Shown here: piece after piece, positions 46,043 through 59,154 of the stretch
How positions within the stretch are numbered: position 1 is the first letter of the stretch
How the letters are laid out: the number at the start of each line of letters is the position of its first letter
DNA from: Lepas anatifera
Taxonomy: Eukaryota; Arthropoda; Thecostraca; Lepadidae
Direction of reading: 5' to 3'
DNA length: 64,000 bases
Assembly (NCBI GenBank): GCA_034440635.1
Contig: JAOTON010000200.1
Span: forward strand, 744,001 to 808,000
The notes under the pieces: generated by a model
Databases searched by the model: none
Told to the model about the DNA's origin: nothing
The model's input: only the letters and a program-made list of their open reading frames with translations
Translations under genes and position numbers: made by a program

Positions 46043-46702
46043 TTGCAATGCAAAACCCATTCTCCAGAATGTGTCAGGAGATTCAATGATGTATTTGGAG
46101 TAGCTCTAATCCTGTGTCGTGGTTTTGAAACTGTCGATTTTAATAAAAATTTAGAGCAGGGTAATACTTGTGTGGTATTTTACGAATTTTGGACAATTTT
46201 AACAGCTCTTTTAACTTTGCGACAGATTTGGACCATCTTATCAAAAGTGCCCGACAGATTTGAAATGTTTTGCAGCTCTGGATGCGCCACCCCAATCCGT
46301 TAATCAGGCGGGATGTCCCCCCCCAAAAAAATTGGAACTCCTGTTAAGTTTTCAGTTTCGTCTTGTTCTGCGTGAATCTGCGCAAATACGCTGGTGAAAT
46401 GCATTGTCCCTAGCGTTGCATAGGCAGCCAATGTGATAAGATATAGCACTCCCTGCCCCCTCCGACATCGCCACTCTGGGATCCGTTCTCCCCCCTTAGG
46501 AAGAATTCCATGGCGAACCCGCTGGGGCGGGGCGTAATAATTTTAACGTCATTCCATTCGCTTCAACCCTAATAATGTAAAAATTTGTCTAGGGTAAATG
46601 ACATAAAGTCATACGAAGTTCACGGATAACAGAGAGTAAAAAAGGCAGACAGCTAAAGCCCTCCAAAAATCCCACTATTGAAATGAACCCGTTAAGACAC
46701 CG
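46043..46702. other. No gene recognised
   Basis: C-run and G-run patches at 46316-46330 and 46480-46545 look like eroded MITE ends. Confidence 0.4.
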
Positions 46703-46706
46703 TTAA

Positions 46707-47541
46707 CACGCGCAGTGGAGGGGATAGTAAACCCCCACCTATTTTTCAAGGTGGCTGTAGAACCATTCACCGTCAGGAAACGCTACTTAGCCAAATTTGA
46801 GAGAATGTTTGAGCACGTCGATTGGTGAAAGAGTTTTGAAAATCGGTGTATAATATTTTTTACTTATAGACTTTGAAAGTCAGACCTATATTTTGGGACC
46901 GCCTTTATTGCGCAGTGCACCAGTTGACCTGCACTATAGACCGAGTGGTAAAGTCAGAGCGTCAAATAGTCAAGATCAACCTCAATCAAAGTCAGGTTCA
47001 AGGTGGAAGGTCACATATCGATATCATTGACCCCAGTACTCCGGTCAGATTTAATTGGTCAATATGACGTATGCTGTGCTATGACTTCATAGCTAAGATT
47101 ACTCAAGGTCAGGGTCAAAGGTCAAGGTCACAGGCCCAGGTCAAATGTATTTTTCAAGGTCAATCCCTCATTTCCTGCCCGAAGACGGCTATAGTGTCAG
47201 TTATATTGTACAGTATTGGGAATATATCGTTATATATTATTACGTCGTAGGTCATTAACCTTCATTGGCCTTGACCTAAAAATTCGGAGAACATTTCGTA
47301 GGACCTTCGCTCTATGACCTTAGCCCATTTTTGGTGCATTTCCGGCTTGTTGCATAAACACGTCTTTTCCCAATAGGTCTTCAGCACGGCCCAGATTTGA
47401 GCTTTACGGCCGTATTTGACATTAAAGATACCTTCTAGGTCAATGAAACGCGGCCATAAGGTAGCTCAACACCACCTTCATACACTCTCCTATGGGAATT
47501 TTTTAAAACATTTTTGTTTCAGAGATCTCAAGGGGGGACAG
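46707..47541 (-). mobile_element. TTAA-flanked element, fam3 copy 3
   Basis: An 835-bp inverted copy lies between TTAA at 46703-46706 and 47542-47545. It begins CACGCGCAGTGGAGGGG, the reverse of the right end at 6472. Its AGGTCA content is very high at 46980-47165 (GGTCAGGGTCAAAGGTCAAG). It is non-coding. Confidence 0.8.
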
Positions 47542-47545
47542 TTAA

Positions 47546-48540
<995 letters not shown>

Positions 48541-49602
48541 ATGATGAGACATCGAGTAAACGTTCTATCGGGATCGATTTTGTTCATTGGCGGAGTGGGC
48601 GGCCAGCCAAAATGTAGGAATGGACGCTTCTCCAATTTTATCACGGCTTCCCTACCGAAGCGCCAATATCTCGCAGTATCCGTGAGCGAATGCAATGTAG
48701 CACGTGTGGGAATTCGGTCATTACGCTGCATGGAAACTGCTCTGTTGCCAACACATACATGTCAAATAATCCAAGAACTGTTAGTTGCCAAAAAATATCA
48801 AGCAATGCTCTAATTATTGTTCCAAATCTGCTGCACAATACTGGTTGATTTAAAGCGGGGCCATGTCAGCGGGAACCTGTCAGATAACTTTCTTAAACAT
48901 GTAAACTATCCAAAATAATCAGCAGCAGCTACTGCCAGCATGCAATCCTCTGCTCCCGGCACCATCACGACCCAGCCACGAGCAGCTATTTCTTCTTCTG
49001 ACCTGGCTTAGCCTTGTTGCACATCAGGCAGGCAGTCGGCATGCCGATCACGTCCATTTTCAATTCCATTCAATCCATCTTTTGCAAGCCCGGCGGGACT
49101 CATGCCTCAGTCACGGCGCGTGAAATCTAAGCTATTAGAAAACTGATCAGAGATTTAGGTTTAAGTGCTTCAACTTCAAACAAAGTTTTGCTCCTATGCC
49201 TTTGGATTCTCAACTCGAGCAAGTAAGTGGCATTCCTTGCAAATGATTGCCCAATAGTGCCACTGCAGCAGATTCCAGCGCAGCTGGAGCCGGGGATCCC
49301 CTTTAAGCCAGGACATTCCGATTTCAAACGAATCAGAACTACAACAATACGTGTATTTTTTTAAATTGTGCTGTTCTGGAGCTAATTAAAGGAGAACAAT
49401 TTTTCGCCAATTGCTTTAACTATCGTGTGCCTTTGTGCATGTGTTGTGTAAATTTTTCATCTTGGTTTGACTCAGCAGTGATAGCTTAGCGTGTCGCCTC
49501 CTCACTGTGTTCGCTGGAGCTGCAGAAGCTGACTGGTCGGGGGTGACAATAGATTTTTAAATCGTATGTAATAAGAAATTAACGTTTGAGCTACAAATGT
49601 TG
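48541..49602. other. No feature recognised
   Basis: Mixed sequence to the left flank of the 7.1-kb hAT-like element. Confidence 0.5.
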
Positions 49603-49710
49603 CCAGCACCCAGGGGTGTAATTTTCATCTTCTTTGGGGTGCCCAAGCACCCCAATCCTAATTTGAGCACCCCCAATCATGTGCTGAGCACCCTAATACA
49701 TGTGCCGCCC

Positions 49711-52010
49711 CTGGCTTATCACCGCTACCCTGAAGAGTGTTACCCTATCTCATCACTGCCGACCTGATTCGTGCCGCCCTGTCAAGTTTTCTTCGTCCCG
49801 GGTTCATTACTTCCACTCTGATTGGTTCCACCTCTAGATAATCAATGTCACCTGACTTATCCCTTTCCCGTGATTTATGACGCCACATCACTGCCGCCCC
49901 CGCCTGATCACCGTCGCCAACAGTAAATCACTGCTGCCCCTCCCCTCCTCCGGATGATTACTGCCTCCTTTTGTTCATCACTGATCAGCTGGCTGATCAC
50001 TGACACCCCTGGTTTATCACTGCCGCCTTGATTCATGCCGCCCCTGGCTAAACACCGCGGTTTATTTCAACACTCATATACTTGCCCCTCCTGGTTAGTC
50101 ACTGTCGCCCACCGAATCATCATTGCCGCCCCCGGCTGATCACTGCCACCCCTCGTTCACCACAGCCGCCCCTGGCTGGTCACTGCCGCCCCCTGGCTGA
50201 TCATTGCCGCCCCTGACTGGTTACTGCTGCCCCTGGTGGATGACTGCCGCCCCCTGGCAGATCAATGCCGCCCCCTGGGCCGATCATTGCCGTCCTCTGA
50301 CTGAAAACTGCCGGCTCTTGACTGATCACTGCCGCCCCTGGCTGATCACTGCCGCCCCTTGCCTGATAGCTGCCGCCTTTTGGTTGTTACCTGCCGCCCC
50401 CTGGCTGATTATTGCCGCCCCTGGCTGTGAACTGCCGCCCCTGTCTGACCACTTCCGCCCCTGGATCATTGCCGCCACCTGCCTGAAAACTGCCGGTCCT
50501 TGGCTGATAACTGCCGCCCCTGGTTGATCACTGCCGCCCCTTCACTGATAACTGCCGCCTTTGGTTGTTACCCGCCGCCCCTTGCTGACCACTGCCGCCC
50601 CTGGCTGATAACTGCCGCCCCCTAGCAGATCACTACCGCCCCCCCTGCCTGATAAGTTCCGTCCTTGGCTGTTAACTGCCGCCCCTGGCTGATCACTGCC
50701 GCACATTGATTGATAACTGCGGCTCCTGACTGATCACTGCCGCCTCATGTTGATAACTGCCACCCCTGACTGATGACTGCCGCCCCTGGCTGATCACTGC
50801 GGCCCCTGACTGATAACTGCGGCCCCCTGGCTGATAACTGCTGCCCCTGGCTCATCACTGCCGTCTCCCAGGGCAGTGAGCATCCTGGGGATATCTGGGC
50901 AGTGAGCGTTCTGGGGGAGCATCCTTCTGTGGATATCGCTAACATCATGTTATATCTGAGGAGCGTTATTTGTAATGTCATATATTCATTCTAGTAGTCT
51001 TTCAGGTTTTACATAACGCCGAGTTTCATGTTACCTATAGTGTCTGAGTTTAGTATATCGTGTGAAATTGTCAGTGTCATTTTTTCAGTATTTGTATTTC
51101 ATTTCACTTTTGTGTGTTTTATATTATCTTCTGATACAACCTTTCATAACCTGACCTGCTTTGCCACCTGACTTGTTAAAATTAGTGCGGAAACATCTTA
51201 TTTGCGTATTTTGTTTATTGTTCTTGGCGCCGTATGTTCCTAGATGTCGGCGCGCTCTAAACCATCAAATATGATGATCGACCCCTTACGGCTGATCACT
51301 GCCGCCCTAATTTATGCCGCCTCTGGCTCATTGATGCTGTGCCTGGCTTATTTTGACCCAAATGCGCACCGCCCCGACTCATCGCTGCCGCCCCTGGTTC
51401 ATCACTGCCGCCCCTTGGCTGATCACTGTCTCCCCTGGTTCATAACTGCCGCCCAGATTAATCATTGCCGCCTTGATTCACGCCGCCCCTGGCTGATCAA
51501 TGCTGTTTCCTGTTTTTTTATTAACCCATATATGTGAGCGGCCTATGGTGAGACACTTCCTCCCTCGAATCTTCACTGCCGCCCCCGGCTGATCACTGCC
51601 GCCCCTGGGTTATCACTGCCGAGAAGACCAGTCCGGCCACGGCCCCCAAAACCGGCCAAACTTAGGCCCTGCTGTTCGCACAGTTTTGTCAGGAGGAATC
51701 TCTAACACCTTTCCAGAGAGCAAACAGCCGCCCATAATCGTCTAATCGTTATCTCTTTATCTATTGGAGGAATTCTCCGAGCCGAGTAAATGGTAGACTG
51801 CTGCTGTCGTGCTTTTACTCTTTTTAGTGTCAGCCAGGGGTGAAATTTGTTCTCTTTGGGGTGTGCGAACACCCCTAACCACAATGAGAGCACCCCCAAT
51901 ACATGTGTCTCCCCCAGGCTCAGCATTTCTGCCTTGATTCATGCCGCCTCCGTCTTACCACTGTGAACATGCCGCCCCCGGTTCATCACTACCACAGCCT
52001 CCCTAACCTC
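49711..52010 (+). repeat. 20-bp minisatellite, CTGATCACTGCCGCCCCTGG
   Basis: Dense tandem units run from about 49711 to 50870 and again at 51285-51625, with a few units at 51940-52005. Non-repeat DNA separates the blocks (50880-51280 and 51640-51930). Variants replace GATCACTG with GATAACTG or GTTCATCACTG. Confidence 0.9.
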
Positions 52011-52017
52011 CCTTTAA

Positions 52018-52459
52018 AGGGAATGTGGCACCTTGTTTGAATCCTGAAATTTAGTGTAATTAGGGGAACTTTTAGCCGAAATCATGGAAGCGTCGATTAT
52101 TTCTGTGAAAAAGTTACAATAAGCTCAATGTTTTAATTTTTAAATGTTCCTCTAGGAAATAAATAAATATCTGCCTGCAGATAATGTCATGATCTGGCAA
52201 CCACTACCATATTCAACAGGCTTCAAGGGCTTCAATTGGCTGATACCGTGACATCAGCATATGTCGTCACACCAACAGCTGACAACAGTGGCCTGCTGCT
52301 AAGGGTACATGTGGGGGTAAATTTCAGGTAGTTTTTAGCTTTTCTCTACGGAAATTTTGAGTTTCAAGACAAATGACATAGAGAGTACCAGGTTCTCCGG
52401 CATGCTATATAACTTGGTTATCATAGTTTAAATTACGTTATAAAGGTGCCACATTCCCT
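52018..52459 (-). mobile_element. TTAA-flanked MITE, fam4 copy 3
   Basis: A 442-bp element lies between TTAA at 52014-52017 and 52460-52463, with AGGGAATGTGGCACCTTG and AAGGTGCCACATTCCCT ends. The CRE-like site is mutated to TGACATCA; ATTGGCTGA is kept. Confidence 0.9.
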
Positions 52460-52819
52460 TTAAGTCCTTTGCTTTCTTTTCAATCTCCATCCACTCTGCC
52501 ATACTGAAGGTAAAATTTAACCCCACAAAACTGATGCACTTCAATCGTGGACAGGGGTGCAGCCAGGGGGTCACGTGCCCCCCATCGGTGCCGGAGTGCC
52601 CTTTGATCGCTAGGCGGTGTACCCTGTTTGGGCTGTGCGGCTCAAAATTGATTGCCCTGCGCCGTCGAACCTAGATGCAATTAGATCACATTTAGTGATT
52701 AAAACTATTGTTTTACATTTTAGTACCTTTTTGGTCAGGTAGGGCATTCTGTCGCCTTTTAAGCACCCGGGAGAGTACGTAATACGTGACCAGCTAATGC
52801 CTCATCGTCGCCAATAATC

Positions 52820-53920
52820 GTACCGGCGGAGCTAATCTGGTGCCCCTTGAGCTCATCTGGTGCCCACTGAGCTGGTCTTGGACACTTGAGCTGATCGTGT
52901 GCCCTCTAAGCTGATCTGGATCTAGTGCCCGTTGAGTAAATCTAGTGCCCCTTGAGCAAATAATTGTGCCTCTTGAACCTAGCTAATGCTCTCTGAGTTA
53001 CTATGATACCTCCGAGCTCGCCTGGTGCCCTATTAGCTGTTTTAGCGCCTCTTGAGCTGATCTGAGCCCCTGAGCTGATCACATGCCTCGCAGAGCTGAT
53101 GTACTGTCCCCTGAGCCAATATGGTGCCTCTTGAGCTGATCAGGACCCCCTGAGCTGGTTATTGATGTCTTCTAAGATGATCTGGTGCCCCCTGAGCTGG
53201 TCTAGTGCACCCTGAGCTGCTCTTGTGTTCTTTGAGCTGATCTATGCCCCTAATTTGATCTGGGGGCTAGGAGCTGATCTGGGCTCCCGGGCTGATCAAT
53301 TTGGTTCCCCTGAGCAGATATGTTTTCCCTGAGTCGATCTGGTGCCTCCTGAGCCGACATTTTGTCTCCTGAGCCCATAGCATGCCCTCTGAGCTCATCT
53401 AGTGCCTCCTGAGCTAGCTTGGCGCCCCTGAGCCAATCTAGTGCCTTTTAAGCTGATCTGAGCCTCCTGAGTTGATTAAGTAATTCCCCCAGCAGCTCTG
53501 GGGCCCTAAGCTGAGTTGTGCCCACGGAGGCTTATGAAGGCCCCTGAGCTGGCATAGGGCTCCTAGACTGATTAAATGACTCCTGACTTGATCTAGTACC
53601 TCCAAGTTGACCTGTGCCCCGAGCTGATCGGAGACCACTGAGCTGATCCCTTGTCCTCTCTCTGAGCTGATAGGGTGCTCCCTGAGCTGATCTAGACCCC
53701 TGCTCTGGTCTGGGGACTAGGAGCTTATGTGGGCCCCCGAGCTTATCGATCTGGTGCCCCTGATCTAATATGGTGCGAGGCCCTATGAGCCTATCTGCGG
53801 CCCATTGAGCTAGTCTGATGATCCCCCTTCCCCATATTTGGGGCCACTGAGCCAGTCTAGTCCCCGGCCAAGCATGAGCTGCTCTGGGGGTGGGGGCTCC
53901 TGAGCTGGTCTTGAATAGAC
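52820..53920 (+). repeat. About 20-bp minisatellite, GCCCCCTGAGCTGATCTGGT type
   Basis: Diverged units with the core CTGAGCTGATCTGGTGCCCC run for about 1.1 kb. They match the array in the 8.1-kb element (14480-15797) more closely than the neighbouring 20-bp array. Confidence 0.9.
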
Positions 53921-55280
53921 AGAGAATAAGAACACAAGGCCAACTCCCATCACCTCGGAGGTCACGGATCTAGTCTAATCCCAGGGGCACAACTGGGGGA
54001 ATGAGAAGCATTTGCTCTGGAGGACTCTGATCCACACTAGGGGGCCCCTGAGCTGGTCTAGAATAGATGGGGAATAAGGACACAGTGCAAACTCCCTTGT
54101 AAAATGAAGCTAACGAGGAATGAACCGTCATCGCTAAAACGGCATGTGATGCCTATGCACCCCGGGTTAAATAAATTGCTTATTATACTGCTGGATTCTG
54201 GGGAGGAGTGCTAAAAGGCATGTGCCCCTGAGCTCAGAACACAGTTCCCTGAACCAGGATTTCTACTAATTAATTGAAATGAATGAAGAACTAGTTTTTC
54301 ACATTTTTCAGCTCTGTCACATCATCCCCATCTAAACTACCAGCCTGTTTACTTTTTTTACTCCAACTGGGACCGATCTTTGAAAATATGGAACTTTTAA
54401 ACGTGTTAAAAAGGTATCTCCCAAATTGTTCCGGCAACAAAAATGTATTCGTCTAATGTCACTATGCTACACCTCCTTCCACGGCTCTTGTGGGAGCCGT
54501 GGAACTTAACTTTCCCCGGATGGGGGTCTTTTAGACCCCTCGGGTTTTTCCAAAGTAACCAAAAAACGTCGGCGCGCAGCGCCGCCAAACTTAGTCTAGC
54601 TGTTTCTTTGTCATTTTTACATCTTTCCTGAAAATTTTAGCTCAAGGTCATTTCAGGTCAGGTCGCCAGGCCAGGTGAAGTGACCTCACCTCAAACAATG
54701 CTTAGGACTGCATAACTAGAAGGAGGGTCAATCGATCAAGTTGAAACTCATACCACATATTGGGCCCACCAAGAGCTAAAACATATGTTCCGGGATTTTT
54801 ATATTGGTGACCTAAGGTCATGTGCAGAGCATGACCTCCCCATTGTAAATACATGGGGAAAATTACGAAATGAGCTTTTCTCAGTAAGTATCGACGGAAT
54901 CAGCTTCAAACATCGGTTACGACTTTCTCTTAGCCCGTTTCTGAAGTTGATACCAAAAATTTAACTTGTGACTTTTGAAAGGTCTCCTTAGGTCAAATAA
55001 GCATTTTTCGGTGTTTTACTCTATAATCTAGAAAAACGAAACAAAGATAGAACTTTTATTTTGTTACCGAAGTGTTTTATGGCAACTGTGAGTCAAATGA
55101 CATGCATCATGACTACACCAGGTCAAGTTGGGTTGAACCGATGACCCGGGTCAGGTCAAATTTTGAATTGAACCTGGCATAAAAATATTATATATAATTC
55201 GATTCATATTTACGAGAAGATTGCAATGGTGCATCAACTATGGCTGTATCTTGCTTGGTTTGGAAGTTATTAGCGAAAAA

Positions 55281-55465
55281 TCTATCTATCTATGGGGCTT
55301 ATCGACGCACCAACTGCCAGGGTCATATGGCGTCGCCAACTCTTTCCCTGTTGGAAGGGTTTCTCGGGAGCCAGCTTGTTCCTTGTTCAGGGAAGCCGCC
55401 GGGCCTTGAACCCTGGTCGGCTGCGTGGCAGACAGCTACGCTGACCACTCCACTACCGCGCCCCC
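55281..55465 (-). mobile_element. tRNA-derived SINE, family B copy 2 (young)
   Basis: A 185-bp element is flanked by a perfect 13-bp duplication, TATTAGCGAAAAA (55268-55280 and 55466-55478). Minus-strand order: tRNA-like head with GGTAGTGGAGTGGTCAGCG (box A region) and GGGTTCAAGGCCC (box B region), a conserved body, and a (TAGA)3 tail. It is about 80% or more alike to 20293-20480 by eye. Confidence 0.92.
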
Positions 55466-55649
55466 TATTAGCGAAAAAGGAAACGCCCTTATGCATGGGT
55501 GGCTATGGACATTCCCAAGAATGTTCCCAATGTTCAGTGACCTGCAGCTCCCCAGGATTTGACCTGACCCGAAAATCATTGGCACTCTAATGAAAGAGCG
55601 ACTCAAGAGCTTTCGAACACTGTTAGAAATTTTTCTAGCTATCATAGTT

Positions 55650-55653
<4 letters not shown>

Positions 55654-55731
<78 letters not shown>
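55654..55731. repeat. (TA)n microsatellite
   Basis: About 78 bp of uninterrupted AT/TA inside element G. Confidence 0.97.
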
Positions 55732-55734
<3 letters not shown>

Positions 55735-56673
55735 GTTTCTTTGTACACCTCATATTAGTGATTTTGACCTAGTTTGACCTCTGGTGACCTTGATATTGAC
55801 CTGACGAGAAAAATGACTGAATTGTTTTTTATATAATTTTTGAAGAGCTTTCGATTGCCGTTTTGCGCTTTTTCTAGCTCTCTTAGTTTTTGAGATCGTG
55901 GGGTCTTCTTTAGCCCCCACCAGGGCGAAGGTGGCTCGTACCCGCCACCGGGGCAAGGGATAATCCGCGTTCAACCAGGGCTCACTCGTCACGACAAAAC
56001 CAGTGGGCATAACAAATGAATTTTCGACTCCAAAATGTCTTATCTTGCACATAGTGACAGATGTCACAGGCTCCGCTGATTTCTCTGATGTGAAGTACTT
56101 GCATGAGTTGGCTGATTTGTCCTTAAATCTATCCCAAAAGTCGTATTCTGCCTATTTTCATGAGATTTCGGTGACATTTCTTTTTTCTGGTTTTAGTTCA
56201 GTTTTCCTCCTCCGGCAATGCTCGATTTGCATTTTTCTTGGACCAAAGGTACCCAAAAGTTGATATTACTAAGATATAGTAGGTTTTTAGGTTACATTAA
56301 AAGTGTTCTTTCTTTCTCTCCCGGAGTGCCCCTCAAAGGAAGTGTGCTCAAACCCACCCCCATACCAAAGCTGTGGCTGCGCCCCTGATCATGAAAATAT
56401 TTAAAGCTCAGATTGGATTATTTTAAGACGTGCATGTAGGTTCGGGATGTCACCTAAAAACAAACACGTTTGCAAAAAGCTGTAGAATACCTGCCCAATA
56501 TTAAAATTGAATGTTCACTGTGCTTTAAAAGGTGCAAAACAACGATGAATAACAGATTTGGTGCAAATGAAGGGGTGCCGCCCCCCCCCCAACGCCGCCG
56601 CCCCTATGGAGTGCCGCCCCCACCGGCTGAGCACCCCCAAAGATTTTGGGAAAATTACACCCCTGCCAGCACC

Positions 56674-58394
56674 ACAAGTGAAAGGCTAAAGGGAGACTAA
56701 ATCTGATTTTTTGAAACTGTTAATTTCTTGTAAATGAGAAACTGATTCTTTATGCATGGGTTCTCTAACTTTTTCACAATTAGTCAATTGACTGAAACGA
56801 TCTTGTGATCCGAGGTATTCTGCCTACATTGTGCATTTTGATGCATCTGACAGTACAGTCCGACACCGAAACGGGCCCTCACACTTCGTCCACACGTTAA
56901 TGACCTTCAAATGTATTCAGAGACCAACAAGTAGCACGCAACTCCAATCCTAACCAAAGCGGGAACCATTTCTGCGTGCGGTTCCCAGCTCTACTCCTGT
57001 TGCGCGTATAACTCATGGCGTAACAGAGCCCTGTCTCCTCAGCTTTTCGTCTGGTCTCCGTGCGGGCACCGCCGTGTCATTACGGCTAAAGCCTGGTTTA
57101 CACTGATAGCTCCGACACAAAGCGGGCCCGGTGTCGGCAGCATCGGTTATGGAGATGTGTAGTACTAAACCGCGCCAAGTTAGCCCCGTTTTCGGCTGGA
57201 GAAAGCAGACTGAGCGGCCCAGCGAATTTCGCCGCCCTGCGGTTAGTGCGCCTCCGGCGCCCAATAGCCTACAGGAGTGAGATTAATAGAGTAATGGAGA
57301 TGACCGGCTTCTAACGAAGCTGTGTGGGGACAACCGCTGAGCGCTGCTATTTCTTTGCTTCATTTAGGCTGGGGGTGGAAACGAAGGCGACTTCTTCATC
57401 ATTTTATCTTGTAAGGTTGAAGGTAATTGGACAGGACTGGAGTAAATGAGACAGCTGCAGAAGAAAACAAGTTTTGTCTAGTACCCATCCACCAGTGAAA
57501 ACCAAACGTAAAAGTGAACAAGGGGTTTTGGGCGTTTAAAAACGCTGTACTATGTAAGCAAATGTTTATTGGGCTAAATATGAAAACTTCTGAGGGGAAA
57601 ACACCTGTCAACACACTTCCAATCGATTAATAAAGGCACCTGCAAGAATCAAGTGTTTACTATTTTTATACTTTCCACTGATACACTAATACATGATGTA
57701 TTTCATTCTGATAAAGGACTTGAGAAACCAAACGAAACCAGGCTGTTTTTAACAAACATGCGTCGTAAACAAACTATCAATTATTACTAATTTTACGTAA
57801 AACTAAGTCAATAACTGGCACAGTACGGATAAATAAGAAATAAAATTGTCTGTCACCTGAAACCTGACACCGTAACATCTCTTTGCAATGCTGCAGAGCA
57901 CCGGTATGGGCTGCTGTCAGCACAGCAATTAAGCACAACAATCCAAAGATAATGACATGATTTTAATCGTTTGTGGTCACCATCGTCATTTCTGATTTGA
58001 CAACAATTTTGTACCAGATTGAATAATTTTCTGGAAGATCCACAAACATTAATTCTATTATAAAAACATGAATAGATGTATTCAAACCACAAACATAGAT
58101 AACTCTGAAATTTCATATTATAATTTGAGCAAAACATGATATATTTAGCAACTATGATATACATCACATTGAGTGGTTATTTCCTAGGGCCTAAAATATG
58201 CAATTCCATGGATAGCGAGAGGCTCCTATTTTCATGGGCCATGTCACGAACCATTGTTCATGCTTTGTCCTATCGGTTTTTATGCATTGAGGCGTCGTCC
58301 CGGTTATAAGCAATTCTACACAAACACCGTGCTCAAACTGCAGCAGAGTTCTCTCCTTGCCTCACATTTCCCTAGCCTTGCAACACAAATAATC
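56674..58394. other. No gene recognised
   Basis: A moderately GC-rich patch at 57030-57260 has short frames on the minus strand; the rest is AT-rich. No repeat family was recognised. Confidence 0.45.
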
Positions 58395-58745
58395 ACGTTA
58401 CCTAGCGCAGGTCCGCCGCCTTGGCGTCATCGGCGGGGCCAGCGTCTGGAAGACGCCGTCAGCGTACCAAATGGCCGGAGCCAGGCCGCGCGTCAGTCCC
58501 GGTCGTCTCATTGCCAGAGCGGTAGTAACGCCCACAAACGCCTCCCAGACATCAGGCCTCCGGCTCGCCTCCGTCCAACAACGCCCGCCGGCGGAGCAAC
58601 ACGTCCACTTCCGCCCAGTAAGTGGGATTTATCTAGCCCGCGAGACCCTTGTTGCGTTGAACTGTGGCGGCGCGGCCGAATCTGGGACGGTGTTGCGGCC
58701 GCCAGGTGGCTCCCGACGGGGCCGTGAGCTAGTGCGGTGCCGAGC
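58395..58745 (+). other. CpG-rich block with a possible first coding exon
   Basis: The block is the most CpG-dense in the window. Inside it an ATG at 58471 (CCAAATGGCC, G at +4) opens a frame MAGARPRVSPGRLIARAVVT... that reaches a GTAAGT donor at 58618 after exactly 49 codons. CpG density, start and donor together fit a promoter-proximal first exon, but no homologue is recognised and no downstream acceptor can be chosen. Several other frames are open here too, so coding status is speculative. Confidence 0.25.
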
Positions 58746-58772
58746 CAGCCTGGTTTGCGGCCAGAGTTGTAA

Positions 58773-58854
58773 CCACACACACACACACACCCCCTCCCCC
58801 CCCCCACACACACACACGCACACACCCTCCCCGCATCACACACACACACACACA
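58773..58854 (+). repeat. (CA)n microsatellite
   Basis: Interrupted CA repeats with CCCCTCCCCC spacers. Confidence 0.95.
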
Positions 58855-59154
58855 GTGACAGAAAGTCAACGGTGTCTCGCTATATTCCGAAATGAATGCT
58901 GGTACCTCGTCAAATGTGGTTGCAGTGGTCCATCCACCCACTTTGACGATATCATAGACAGAAATAACACCTTGGAATGTGTTGTACAAAACGCTTTCAA
59001 TTGAACAAAATTTTTGTTCGATAAATCAGGGACTTTGCCACAATTTTTGCTGGTGAAGACGTAACCCAAACTGGTGACTACCGGGGCAGGGGCTGGAGGG
59101 AGAAGGTAAATAACATGGGCTGTATTGGAAACTGCTACCGTTGCACTCTATTAA

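Larger units (their letters stand above)
54510..55959 (-). mobile_element. TTAA-flanked element G, fam1-related
   Basis: TTAA lies at 54506-54509 and a mutated ATAA at 55960-55963. The left end TTTCCCCGGATGGGGGTC with GACCCCTCGGGTTTTTCC and AAAAAACGTCGGCGCGCAGC parallels fam1 copy E. The right end AGGGCGAAGGTGGCTCG parallels GGGGCGAAGGTGGCGCC. It carries many AGGTCA hexamers. It contains a SINE (55281-55465) and a (TA)n tract, which account for its extra length. Confidence 0.75.
52552..56387 (+). mobile_element. 3.8-kb hAT-like element nested in the 7.1-kb element
   Basis: The ends CAGGGGTGCAGCCAGGGG and GCTGTGGCTGCGCCCCTG are inverted repeats. Flanks ATCGTGGA (52544-52551) and ATCATGAA (56388-56395) agree at 6 of 8. 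It contains a minisatellite and TTAA element G. No transposase frame was found. Confidence 0.75.
49611..56665 (+). mobile_element. 7.1-kb non-autonomous hAT-like element (outermost of a nest)
   Basis: A perfect 8-bp duplication, CCAGCACC, flanks it at 49603-49610 and 56666-56673. Termini CAGGGGTGTAATTTTC and GAAAATTACACCCCTG are perfect 16-bp inverted repeats, followed on both sides by CTTTGGGGTGC-like words. Contents: a 20-bp minisatellite, an internal degenerate terminus at 51835, a fam4 TTAA MITE, and a second hAT element with its own cargo. No transposase frame is present. Confidence 0.9.

Noticed and set aside
49711..51625. Regularly spaced 20-bp repeats resembling a CRISPR array
   Set aside because: Units are contiguous with no unique spacers, the sequence is eukaryotic, and no cas gene is present.
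51835..56665. The internal terminus at 51835 as the true left end of the 7.1-kb element
   Set aside because: Its flank GTGTCAGC does not match the right flank CCAGCACC, whereas the flank at 49603-49610 matches perfectly.
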